From Fidelibacterota bacterium (GTDB taxonomy: Bacteria > Fidelibacterota > Marinisomatia > Marinisomatales > UBA1611): 46,259 bases of DNA. Positions 1 through 7,227 of this stretch are shown piece by piece. The translations under genes and the position numbers were made by a program. The stretch is from assembly GCA_018692355.1 (NCBI GenBank), contig JABHKE010000160.1, positions 1 to 46,259 of the forward strand. The letters are read 5' to 3'. The notes beneath the pieces are model-generated. The model was given only the letters and a program-made list of their open reading frames with translations, was not told where the DNA came from and ran no database searches. Position 1 is the first letter of the stretch. Each line of letters starts with the position of its first letter.

Positions 1-1
1 A

Positions 2-463
2 AAAGTGGATGCTTTATTAGACACAGATTCCCATACAGATGTAATCCGAAAATCGGCAATCACTTATTTTGGAAGTGTTGTAACAGACAAGAATTATGAC
101 CGCTTAAAAGAATTGGTCTCCTATGGCGGCACTACATGGGATGCTCGGCCGGAAGCGGTGAATCAATTGACAAAATATGTTAAAACAAAACCTAAAACTG
201 TTGATCTGTTTGTAGATATGCTTAAGGATAATTCCCGAGACATTCGGCGAAATGCGGTTCGTGCGTTGAATAAACATGGAAAAAGAACCCACATTGGTGC
301 TTTGGATGAATTGTTGGCAAGAGATCCAATCGTCAGTCGGGATGTGCGATCTGCAAAGAAAAATATTCTTTATCCGCCAAAAAAACCTGCTAAAAAAGGG
401 CCGGAAAAGCAGTTGGAAGAAGCAAATAAAAAACTGGACGATATCCGAAAATTAACTAAATAA
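2..463 (+). CDS. HEAT-repeat protein, C-terminal part (5' end outside window)
   Basis: The reading frame is open to the left edge of the window, so the GTG at position 5 is probably an internal Val and only the C-terminus (about 153 residues) is visible. The sequence is alpha-helical with HEAT-like pairs of helices (for example the region around RDIRRNAVRALNKHG) and ends in a charged, Lys-rich tail containing PPKKPAKKGPEK and a short coiled coil. Such HEAT tails occur at the C-terminus of some M1-family aminopeptidases and of stand-alone scaffold proteins. The catalytic part, if there is one, lies outside the window, so I do not name a function. The stop codon shares one base with the next ATG (TAATG), implying co-transcription. 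Confidence 0.6.
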   Translation, partial: KVDALLDTDSHTDVIRKSAITYFGSVVTDKNYDRLKELVSYGGTTWDARPEAVNQLTKYVKTKPKTVDLFVDMLKDNSRDIRRNAVRALNKHGKRTHIGALDELLARDPIVSRDVRSAKKNILYPPKKPAKKGPEKQLEEANKKLDDIRKLTK

Positions 464-975
464 TGATTAATCGGTGGTCTATTTGGCTCTGTCCAGATCC
501 ATCTGACCAATCCAGTATTCAACAACTAGTTGATGAATGCTGTTATCGGTTTAAATCCCCATCCTTTGATTCTCACATCACTTTATTTGGTAGGGTGGAT
601 CCAGACCCTGAAACCACTTTTTCTTTTTTATCAGATTGTGTTAGCGGGCTAGGTTTGATTTCTTTAAATGTGCTTGGTGTCAATACCGGGCCCACGCCGT
701 GGAAAACTCTCTATCTCCAAGTGGATAAAACTGAACCACTGGTCAGACTCCAAAAAGAAATCGACCAATATTTAAACGTCTATAGACATTATGAATTTGA
801 TCCCCATTTGAGCCTAGCTTATGGGAATTATGAAATTGATGAATCTAAATTAGAGAATATTTCTTTTCCTGAAACGATTACCTTTTCTTCCGTAGTTTTG
901 ATGGAAACCCCTGATGATATAAACGAATGGAAATCAATTTTTCAGGCTGACTTGATAGGAGGAAAAGTCCTATGA
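463..975 (+). CDS. Cyclic phosphodiesterase-like / 2H phosphoesterase family protein
   Basis: A 170-residue protein of the 2H phosphoesterase superfamily, closest in style to the CPDase-like group (hydrolysis of 2',3'-cyclic phosphates, RNA-end or nucleotide processing). The two diagnostic His-x-Thr/Ser motifs are present: SHITLFG with His38 and PHLSLAYG with His115, spaced as in the family. No signal peptide is seen, so it should be cytoplasmic. ATG at 463 overlaps the previous stop, and the end overlaps the next gene's ATG by 4 bp (ATGA), so it is the middle gene of a tight three-gene unit. The natural substrate cannot be told from sequence. Confidence 0.75.
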   Translation: MINRWSIWLCPDPSDQSSIQQLVDECCYRFKSPSFDSHITLFGRVDPDPETTFSFLSDCVSGLGLISLNVLGVNTGPTPWKTLYLQVDKTEPLVRLQKEIDQYLNVYRHYEFDPHLSLAYGNYEIDESKLENISFPETITFSSVVLMETPDDINEWKSIFQADLIGGKVL

Positions 976-1505
976 AAAACCCGTATTTAGTTGTGATCGA
1001 TGTTCAGGAGAAATTATTTCCTGTTATCCATGAAAAAGAAACTTTTTTAAAGAATATTCAGATATTGATTAAAGGATTTCAATTATTTGATCTTCCAATC
1101 ATTTTGACAGAGCAAGTTCCGGAAAAATTAGGGTCCACGGTTGAACCCATAAAATCGTTACTTCCGGATACAAATCCCATTATAAAATCATCCTTTTCTT
1201 GTGCTGCGGATGCTGGGTTTTCTTTGAAGGCTAATTACATGACTAACTGTGATGGTGTCGTTCTTGCGGGGATCGAAACTCATGTATGTGTTTACCAGAC
1301 GGAACGGGATTTAATACACCGAGGGGAACATGTTGAAATTGTGACTAATGCCGTAGCATCAAGAAATTTTAATAATCATCAGATTGCCTTGGATCGTATT
1401 CGAAACAATGGTGGATTCTTAACCACAGTCGAAATGCTCCTTTTTAGCCTTCAAGAGAAAGCTGAAGGAGAGACTTTTCGGGAATTGATTAAATTGGTGA
1501 AATAA
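972..1505 (+). CDS. Isochorismatase-fold cysteine hydrolase
   Basis: A 177-residue cysteine hydrolase of the isochorismatase-like fold. The Asp-Lys-Cys triad is readable as Asp10 (VVIDVQEKLF), Lys72 (IIKSSFSC) and Cys106 (GIETHVCVYQT), and the length matches the compact form of the family. Members hydrolyse amides, nicotinamide, isochorismate or carbamoyl compounds; the substrate here is unknown. It overlaps the upstream phosphodiesterase by 4 bp (ATGA), so the two are probably translationally coupled. No export signal is visible. Confidence 0.85.
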   Translation: MKNPYLVVIDVQEKLFPVIHEKETFLKNIQILIKGFQLFDLPIILTEQVPEKLGSTVEPIKSLLPDTNPIIKSSFSCAADAGFSLKANYMTNCDGVVLAGIETHVCVYQTERDLIHRGEHVEIVTNAVASRNFNNHQIALDRIRNNGGFLTTVEMLLFSLQEKAEGETFRELIKLVK

Positions 1506-1550
1506 TCAAATAATTTGAAACAATATAATTTTAATAATGTAAAATCAAAA

Positions 1551-1904
1551 ATGAGTAAACAGTACATTTCCATCATTTCAATAGTCCTTGTGGGTCTTAT
1601 GTGTGTAACGCCGTTTTTATCCATAGAGCGGTGCGATATGCCTTGCTGTGAAATAGATGGGAGTTCCTGCTGTGATATGGAGAAATCAATAGAGTGCCCA
1701 ATGGAGATGTCTGAGTGCAGGGTGAGTGCTTTTTTCCCTCTTTTGGGTGCACCACTAAATCAGACTGATGGCTCCTGTGACTTTGAAGAAATCAGTTTGT
1801 GCCAGAACAACCAAATTATTAAACATTGGCATGACTCTTTCCCTTCATCTATTAAGTTTGTTTACCAACATCCTCCGGAAATAATTATACCACTAATCTG
1901 TTAA
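1551..1904 (+). CDS. Small exported cysteine-rich protein, candidate metal-binding
   Basis: 117 residues from the ATG at 1551; an in-frame TTG at 1515 would add 12 polar residues and spoil the signal sequence, so I prefer 1551. An N-terminal hydrophobic segment (residues 5-24) looks like a signal peptide or anchor. It is followed by a dense cysteine stretch: Cys28, 32, 33, 40, 41, 49 and 56, with acidic and Met residues between them (RCDMPCC, SSCCDM, ECPMEM). That pattern fits soft-metal binding (Cu, Hg, Cd). More Cys and a His-rich segment (IKHWHDSF) follow. I recognise no named family. It heads a run of genes that nearly all carry paired cysteines. Confidence 0.6.
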   Translation: MSKQYISIISIVLVGLMCVTPFLSIERCDMPCCEIDGSSCCDMEKSIECPMEMSECRVSAFFPLLGAPLNQTDGSCDFEEISLCQNNQIIKHWHDSFPSSIKFVYQHPPEIIIPLIC

Positions 1905-1948
1905 ACTAAATCTAGTTTCATTCTTGCTTTTTGAATAGGTCAAAAAGC
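1903..1948. promoter_or_regulatory. Two tandem dyads between the Cys-rich gene and the HMA gene (candidate operator)
   Basis: AAACTA (1903-1908) pairs with TAGTTT (1913-1918), and a stronger perfect 9-bp dyad pairs GCTTTTTGA (1926-1934) with TCAAAAAGC (1940-1948) across a 5-base spacer. The second dyad lacks a following T-run, so it is not a typical terminator. It overlaps TTGAAT (1931-1936) and lies just upstream of TATAAC (1952-1957), a poor sigma70-like pair with only a 15-bp spacer. A repressor site for the downstream metal genes is plausible but inferred. Confidence 0.4.
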
Positions 1949-1980
1949 TATTATAACAAAAAATATGAAGAGGATTTGGT

Positions 1981-2388
1981 ATGAATATATTTCATAAAAT
2001 AATTTATGTAATCACTTTAACTGCAAGTATTGCATTATATGCGCAAACAGAAAATTCAATAAAAATCAAAGAAGCCACCGTTATTGTTAATCAAAATGAT
2101 CTTGTATTTTCAGTCAATGGGTTGGTGTGTTCATTCTGCGCATTTGGTCTACAAAAAGGTCTGTCTAAGCTAGACTGGGTAGATAAAACAAGACATGAGA
2201 AAGGAGTTTTTGCTGATATGAATAATCAATATGTTAAGGTTGCTATGATCTCTGGGAAAGAAAAGAAAGTCCAAGATGCAATCGACATTATCAAAAGCTC
2301 AGGATACGAAGTTTTTGACTATTATTTAAATCCTGATGGCAAGTTGACCCAACAGTATAAAGTGGGGGAGAATACCCATGAAAAATAA
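1981..2388 (+). CDS. Secreted HMA-like (heavy-metal-associated) domain protein
   Basis: 135 residues with a clear signal peptide (residues 1 to about 21, ending ALYAQ, likely cleaved before Gln). The mature part resembles the ferredoxin-like HMA fold: a beta strand, then the metal-binding loop VCSFC (Cys50 and Cys53), a helix, and the closing region DAIDIIKSSGYEV. This is the layout of periplasmic MerP or CopZ-type carriers, though longer. A good Shine-Dalgarno (GAAGAGGA, 1967-1974) precedes the ATG. The 3' end overlaps the MerT-like gene by 11 bp, matching the usual pairing of a soluble metal carrier with a membrane partner. The metal is unknown. Confidence 0.75.
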   Translation: MNIFHKIIYVITLTASIALYAQTENSIKIKEATVIVNQNDLVFSVNGLVCSFCAFGLQKGLSKLDWVDKTRHEKGVFADMNNQYVKVAMISGKEKKVQDAIDIIKSSGYEVFDYYLNPDGKLTQQYKVGENTHEK

Positions 2389-2767
2389 AATCTTTGCTAT
2401 TTTATCACTTTTTACATCATCTAGTACGCTCATTTGTTGTGCATTGCCGGCATTGGTAGCAACTTTAGCAGGGGGGATTGCTGTTTCAGGAATGGTCTCT
2501 GCATTCCCCATATTGATTCCTATTTCCCAGAATAAAGAGTGGATATTTTTCGCTGGTGGGATCCTTTTACTGTTGAATGGGTATTCCGTTTTTCAAAACA
2601 ATAAAGAAGTTGCTTGCGATTTGGAAGAGGAATCAGCTTGTGATATTGCTGATCAATTTAATCGGCGAATGTTTTACATCTCGGGTATAATTTATTCTGT
2701 AGGTGTATTCTTTGCCTTTGCTTTAGTTCCAATTCTAAGGTTCATTGATAATTGGAATATGTCATGA
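2378..2767 (+). CDS. MerT-like small membrane protein with vicinal cysteines
   Basis: 129 residues with about four hydrophobic segments. The first contains a vicinal pair, Cys20-Cys21 in STLICCALPAL, as in mercuric transporters of the MerT type. A second pair, Cys80 and Cys88, sits in the acidic loop VACDLEEESACD between membrane segments, again like the loop pair of MerT. It overlaps the upstream HMA protein gene and its stop overlaps the next start (ATGA). No mercuric reductase or MerR is in the window, so the substrate may be copper or another thiophilic ion rather than mercury. Assignment is by motif and topology only. Confidence 0.6.
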   Translation: MKNKIFAILSLFTSSSTLICCALPALVATLAGGIAVSGMVSAFPILIPISQNKEWIFFAGGILLLLNGYSVFQNNKEVACDLEEESACDIADQFNRRMFYISGIIYSVGVFFAFALVPILRFIDNWNMS

Positions 2768-3414
2768 GAGTAATACTTTTGATAACAACGTTATTGGCAC
2801 ATCAGCCAGTGATGGATATGGCGCCTAGGTGGAGTGGGGGTTATGGATTCCAAATACGAAATGAATATAGTCCTAATGTAAGTTCTACTAACTGGTTCGA
2901 AGGTGTATACACTAGATCGAGGGAAAAAAGGTTTACATTTAAAATTCCATTAGAAGATGGAAAAACTTTAGGATCCCCAATTATCGCACTTCCTATAAAA
3001 AAGTACCAAAATCATTCCGGTTATACTGAGAATTGGGGAATAACACCTCAGCTAAAGATACCCATCGAAGGGAGGGGTGGCACAGGATTGAGTATCTCAT
3101 ACAGTTCTGAAGATCCCAGGTTTTATCAAATGTATGATATTTTTGGCTGGAGGAATTCAATTGGCGAACCGAGCTATGGATTCGATGGAAATATAGGCTT
3201 ACATCCAATTCACAGAAATAAAACAAATTCCGGCATTTTCACCATGTGGGATGTTACTTTTCGGAAATCAAAAAGGATTACATCGGTTCATTCTGGCCCT
3301 GTTCTTGTAATCTATAGAAAAAATATTATGGCAAGAATAGAGTTTAAACTGCCATTAAAAGGAAATAAGTCCACGCTGCCCATTTTAAATTCGGGTATTG
3401 GTTTTGTATTCTAA
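2764..3414 (+). CDS. Exported beta-rich protein in metal cluster, possible outer-membrane component
   Basis: 217 residues from the ATG at 2764, which overlaps the previous stop (ATGA); an in-frame TTG at 2752 is less likely. A short hydrophobic leader (RVILLITTLLA) suggests export. Right after it comes a conspicuous His/Met segment, HQPVMDMAPRWSGGYGFQ, followed by alternating polar and hydrophobic strands, and the protein ends in Phe (GIGFVF), as many outer-membrane beta-barrels do. There are no cysteines. In context it could be the outer-membrane partner of the HMA and MerT-like proteins. I cannot assign a family with certainty. Confidence 0.5.
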   Translation: MRVILLITTLLAHQPVMDMAPRWSGGYGFQIRNEYSPNVSSTNWFEGVYTRSREKRFTFKIPLEDGKTLGSPIIALPIKKYQNHSGYTENWGITPQLKIPIEGRGGTGLSISYSSEDPRFYQMYDIFGWRNSIGEPSYGFDGNIGLHPIHRNKTNSGIFTMWDVTFRKSKRITSVHSGPVLVIYRKNIMARIEFKLPLKGNKSTLPILNSGIGFVF

Positions 3415-3436
3415 ACTATTAAAAAAAGGAATTAAA

Positions 3437-3772
3437 ATGAAATTGATCCAAATATTAATACCAATTATCTTTACTATGGTGATTGGGTGTGGGGGTGAGC
3501 AAGTGAATGTAGCTGTGAATACTCCAACAATCCAGTGTGGTATGTGTCAAAAAACCATTGAAATGGGATTAAAAAAAGTTTCAGGAGTTACTCATTCTGC
3601 CGTTGACTTGGAAACCAAAACAACTAAAGTGTTTTTTGATAAAGAAAAAACAGATTTATCTAAAATTGAAAAAGCCATATCAGGTTTGGGATATCAAGCC
3701 AATGAAACATTGGCTGACCCCATTGCTTACGAGAGGCTTCCAGGATGTTGTAAAATCGGTGGGATGAATTAA
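3437..3772 (+). CDS. HMA-domain lipoprotein
   Basis: 111 residues from the ATG at 3437, which has a purine-rich ribosome site (AAAAAAGGAATT) just upstream; the longer frame from 3398 lacks one. A lipoprotein signal peptide ends at the lipobox VIGC, with Cys18 the likely lipidated residue. An HMA domain follows, with the metal loop QCGMCQKT (Cys34 and Cys37), a helix, and the closing KAISGLGYQA. The C-terminus has an extra vicinal pair in LPGCCKIGG. This looks like a membrane-tethered periplasmic metal carrier, the second HMA protein in the run. Confidence 0.8.
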   Translation: MKLIQILIPIIFTMVIGCGGEQVNVAVNTPTIQCGMCQKTIEMGLKKVSGVTHSAVDLETKTTKVFFDKEKTDLSKIEKAISGLGYQANETLADPIAYERLPGCCKIGGMN

Positions 3773-3811
3773 TCGTATCAATAATTAGGGACGGGAGTCC
3801 ACCCCTTTTTT

Positions 3812-4321
3812 ATGTTTATTAATTCCCATATTGCTTCCGGCTATTTAGCGGGGACATTTTCAAAACAAGAGTCGAAATGGGTTTGGCTTTTAATTTTCTC
3901 AACAATTCTTCCGGATATCGATGGAATTTGGTCCAGTACTGTTGCAGGCCACCACAGTATTTTGCATACACCTATTTTTTGGATAGTTATTTGCTCAATT
4001 TGTGCAATAATTGGGAAAATTCAAAAACGCAATGACATTGAAAAAGGTTCAAGGATTATTCTTGCAGGAGCAATGCTTCATTTAATAACAGATTGGCTTA
4101 CCGCAAGAACCGTAGGCATTCAATGGCTTTATCCATTTTCTGAAACTAATTATTGGATTTATCCGATAGAGCCAGAAAAAGGGGATATTCCTATTTGGGA
4201 TATGGTAATTCCACCCTATATCAATTTTTATTTTGAAAATAAAATACTAGTCTATAGTGAAATTCTAGTCAATTTTGCAGCGCTCGGGTGGGCTGGCAAA
4301 ACTTATTTAATAAAAAAATGA
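3812..4321 (+). CDS. YdjM/YbcI-type membrane-bound metal-dependent hydrolase
   Basis: 169 residues with several hydrophobic segments and the His/Asp motifs of the membrane-bound hydrolase family to which YdjM belongs: SHIASG near the N-terminus, LPDIDGIW, a His pair in GHHSILHT, and AMLHLITDWLTA. The active-site metal is predicted; the substrate for this family is poorly defined. No Shine-Dalgarno precedes the ATG at 3812, which directly follows a run of six T. Its 3' end overlaps the next gene (ATGA). Its link to the metal-protein run is positional only. Confidence 0.7.
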   Translation: MFINSHIASGYLAGTFSKQESKWVWLLIFSTILPDIDGIWSSTVAGHHSILHTPIFWIVICSICAIIGKIQKRNDIEKGSRIILAGAMLHLITDWLTARTVGIQWLYPFSETNYWIYPIEPEKGDIPIWDMVIPPYINFYFENKILVYSEILVNFAALGWAGKTYLIKK

Positions 4322-5499
4322 AAAAATATTTCATAATAATATTATTTTTAACCATCGCCGGGTGCTCAAAACAAGATTCAGGCGAACTACCTTTTGGGAA
4401 TGGGAGTAGATATCCCCATTTAACAAAAACTGAATCAAATGGATTGCTTGTCTCCTGGTTTGAGCCAGTCGATTCTACAATTATTGGCTTGTTTTGGTCT
4501 GAATTCTCAAATAACGAATGGTTGGTAAAAACTCTCATTTATTCTTCAGATCATTTCTTTATTAATTGGGCAGACTTTCCATCCATTTTTGAACTAAACG
4601 ATAGTACTCTCGTATCGCATTGGCTAGAAATGAGTGGTAAGAGTACCTATGATTACGATGTGAAAGTCATTCATTCAACTGATCGTGGTAAAACTTGGAG
4701 TGAACCGATCTTACCTCACCGTGATGGGAAACACGCAGAACATGGGTTTGTATCCTTTTATAAAAATGAAACTCATGAATTAGAAATGGTGTGGTTAGAC
4801 GGAAGAGAAATGGCTGGTGGACATGGACATGAAAGTGCTGGAGATATGAATCTTTACACGACATCATTTGATCGTGACTTCAAACAAAGACATGATATTT
4901 CCCTGGATGCTATGGTGTGTGAATGTTGCCCGACTACGGCTGTCCAATTAGAGAAAGTAACCATAGTCGCTTATCGCGACCGCACCCCATCTGAAGTGCG
5001 AAATATTAATATTCTTCGTAAAGTAAATGGGAAATGGGAAAACCCTTATCCAGTAAATGAAGATGGCTGGATAATTCCAGGTTGTCCTGTAAATGGACCA
5101 AAACTGGCAGCAAAAAATGGAAAAGTCGCTATTGCATGGTTTACGGCTCCTGATGGTGAATCCCAAATAAACGTTGCTTTCTCTAATAATCAAGGTAAGA
5201 CCTTTTCTGACCCAATTCGAGTGGATGCAGGGGATTCCCAAGGAAGAGTTGACTTGGAATGGCTAGATGAAAAAACTATTGTGGCAAGCTGGTTAGATGC
5301 CAAGGAAGAATATTCATCTATTGTTTATAGAAAAATAGATATAAATGGCACCTTATCAGAAATTTCTTATGTTGAATCATTAGGCGGTGGACGTGGTATT
5401 GGTTATCCACAATTTGAATTGATGGAAGATCAGATTTTGTTTGTATGGACAGATCCATTGGGAAAAAACCAAATAAAATCAAGATGGATTGACCTATAA
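4318..5499 (+). CDS. BNR-repeat (sialidase-fold) lipoprotein with a CxCC motif
   Basis: 393 residues from the ATG at 4318, overlapping the previous stop by 4 bp. A lipobox (TIAGC, Cys16) marks it as a lipoprotein. Asp-box (BNR) motifs STDRGKTWSEP and SNNQGKTFSDP indicate a sialidase-like beta-propeller. Two segments stand out: a His-rich loop GGHGHESAGD and the cysteine motif MVCECCPTT (Cys201, Cys203, Cys204). I see no convincing sialidase catalytic set, so annotation as a sialidase would be unsafe. The Cys and His features and the neighbours suggest a metal-binding propeller. It is the last gene of the run. Confidence 0.65.
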   Translation: MKKYFIIILFLTIAGCSKQDSGELPFGNGSRYPHLTKTESNGLLVSWFEPVDSTIIGLFWSEFSNNEWLVKTLIYSSDHFFINWADFPSIFELNDSTLVSHWLEMSGKSTYDYDVKVIHSTDRGKTWSEPILPHRDGKHAEHGFVSFYKNETHELEMVWLDGREMAGGHGHESAGDMNLYTTSFDRDFKQRHDISLDAMVCECCPTTAVQLEKVTIVAYRDRTPSEVRNINILRKVNGKWENPYPVNEDGWIIPGCPVNGPKLAAKNGKVAIAWFTAPDGESQINVAFSNNQGKTFSDPIRVDAGDSQGRVDLEWLDEKTIVASWLDAKEEYSSIVYRKIDINGTLSEISYVESLGGGRGIGYPQFELMEDQILFVWTDPLGKNQIKSRWIDL

Positions 5500-5561
5500 A
5501 AAATGCTTTCTAATTAAGTAAGAATGTGTAATTTCACTCTGCAATTCGAGAATATGACTTC

Positions 5562-7136
5562 ATGAAATTCCTAACCCGGCTTTTAATATGTTTAATTCTG
5601 ATGGGAAGTCTGCCCATTTCAGAAAGTGGATTCGTGCGCGCAGAATCGGCTGAGCAACAGAAGAAAAAGAAAAAGAAAAAGAAAAAGAAAAAGAAATCAT
5701 CCGGAAAGAAAAAAAAGAAGTCCACGAAAGGATCCAAAAAGAAAAAATCATCTGGAAAGAAAAAGAAATCCAAAAAGAAAAAACCAAAGGAATCGTCTTC
5801 AACTGCAGAGCCAATCGAATCCGCATCAACGATTAATAAAAATTCTCGTATAAACTCGGCTGCTTATGCGGATGAATTATTCAATTTAACGGGTGAACTC
5901 CAGGCGTCCAATCGAGAATTAGCTCGAGCTACACGTTATTATTACAATGAAGACCCTCAAAAGAAAATGGTATCTTTGGATTCAAAACCATTTTTTTCCA
6001 GGCAAGATTTTGAAAAAGAGTCTCGTCTTAACCCTGACAATTTATATGTACAAAGACAGTTAGGGATGCATTACGAAGCCAATGGTGATTATGATGCAGC
6101 CAAAGAAGTTTATTTACATGAAGTTGGAAAAAATCCTGGAAATCCTGATGCACATTTTTTCTTGGGATCATTATATTCAACCCTGGGTGAATATCAAAAG
6201 TCAAAAAATGCATTTGAGGAAGCATTATACATAGATCCAAATCATGGAGCAACCATTGAAGCTATGTCTATGTTTGTCCAAACAGATCAACAAAAAAAAC
6301 TGAGTCGGGATATACTTACTCTTTCCTCAGAGAGAGCACCAGATGGACCAGCCCAACGAATCACTATTATTCGTGAGAAAATGGCTTCTGGTGATTATAC
6401 AGAGGCATTGAATTTATCTGAAGAAGCCTCTGAAAAATATCCAACGCAAACGGGTTTTGTTCAACTGATTGGTGAAAATCATTTACGGCTTGGTCGGGTA
6501 GAAGAAGCTAAAAAAACATTTCAGCGCGCTGTTAAGCTCAATTCAAAAGATGTTCAGCCTCATCTTTCATTGGCAGATTTATATTTTGAACAGGGTAAAT
6601 ATGTCTATGCTGCACTTTCTTTTAGTGATGCCGTTTACCTTGAACCAGACAACCCTGATTATCGATATATGCAAGGGCTTAGTTATTTTAATGCACAGGA
6701 ATGGGGCAGAACCGCTGCTTCATGGGAAGATCTCCTACACTATCGCCCGAATGATGCCGTGGTTCGGAATCTCCTGCCACAGGCATATTATGTCCTGGCC
6801 GTTGAATATAACAGGATAGGAAATCCGACTATGGGTCGCCGGGCGTTTAAGAATGCTCTCTCTGTCAATAACAACACATCGTCTTGGCTTTCAGGTGCTA
6901 TGGGAGTTTTAGGAAAGTTTTATCGGGAAAAAACCATGTACAGCGAATCACTGGTTGCCTATCAGGAAGTTCTTGAATTGAGCCCTAACAATGCCAATGC
7001 TTATATGGGCATGGGTATCACATATTGGAAAATGAATGAAAAACAATTAGCTCGTGCTTCCTGGGAGAAAAGTATTGATATCAAGCCGGATAATAATGAA
7101 TCACGTGGATGGCTCATTTTGTCTTCTCCAGGTTAA
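5562..7136 (+). CDS. TPR-repeat protein with poly-lysine N-terminal linker
   Basis: 524 residues. Residues 1 to about 28 look like a signal peptide. Next comes an extraordinary low-complexity Lys/Ser region (about residues 34-78) with a run of 12 lysines followed by SSGKKKKK-type blocks. From about residue 150 the protein is a series of tetratricopeptide repeats (for example NPDAHFFLGSLYSTLGEYQK and NPDYRYMQGLSYFNAQEWGR). TPR arrays mediate protein-protein contacts; the Lys-rich linker could bind polyanions such as LPS, nucleic acid or cell-wall polymers if exported. Function unknown. It stands alone, about 60 bp after the upstream gene. Confidence 0.8.
   Translation: MKFLTRLLICLILMGSLPISESGFVRAESAEQQKKKKKKKKKKKKSSGKKKKKSTKGSKKKKSSGKKKKSKKKKPKESSSTAEPIESASTINKNSRINSAAYADELFNLTGELQASNRELARATRYYYNEDPQKKMVSLDSKPFFSRQDFEKESRLNPDNLYVQRQLGMHYEANGDYDAAKEVYLHEVGKNPGNPDAHFFLGSLYSTLGEYQKSKNAFEEALYIDPNHGATIEAMSMFVQTDQQKKLSRDILTLSSERAPDGPAQRITIIREKMASGDYTEALNLSEEASEKYPTQTGFVQLIGENHLRLGRVEEAKKTFQRAVKLNSKDVQPHLSLADLYFEQGKYVYAALSFSDAVYLEPDNPDYRYMQGLSYFNAQEWGRTAASWEDLLHYRPNDAVVRNLLPQAYYVLAVEYNRIGNPTMGRRAFKNALSVNNNTSSWLSGAMGVLGKFYREKTMYSESLVAYQEVLELSPNNANAYMGMGITYWKMNEKQLARASWEKSIDIKPDNNESRGWLILSSPG
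5661..5696 (+). repeat. Hexanucleotide (AAGAAA)x6 microsatellite
   Basis: Six uninterrupted copies of AAGAAA lie inside the Lys-rich linker of the TPR gene, in frame as alternating AAG and AAA codons. Copy-number change would add or remove Lys pairs without breaking the frame. Confidence 0.9.
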
Positions 7137-7167
7137 TAATCCTTTTCAAGTTTTGATTCGTGTTCTG

Positions 7168-7184
7168 ATCCGCCAAATGCGGAT
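7168..7184. terminator. Small hairpin between the two TPR-type genes (possible weak terminator)
   Basis: ATCCGC (7168-7173) pairs perfectly with GCGGAT (7179-7184) around a CAAAT loop. No T-run follows immediately, so a strong intrinsic terminator is unlikely; it may be a processing or regulatory hairpin. Confidence 0.3.
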
Positions 7185-7227
7185 GAGTCTTCAATTATTC
7201 TTAACTATTTAATTTGTATTATATCCA

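Noticed and set aside
2378-2767. Classical mercury resistance (mer) operon
   Set aside because: The MerT-like protein and HMA proteins are present, but there is no MerA, MerR or canonical MerP motif GMTCxxC, so naming it mer would overstate the evidence.
3788-3811. GGAC-GGGA-GTCC hairpin followed by six T before the YdjM-type gene, resembling a terminator
   Set aside because: The stem is only 4 bp and the T-run ends directly at the ATG; a functional terminator is doubtful.
5534-5829. Minus-strand ORFs rich in Phe and Ser opposite the Lys-rich linker
   Set aside because: They are the antisense of the AAGAAA repeat; composition is explained by the repeat.
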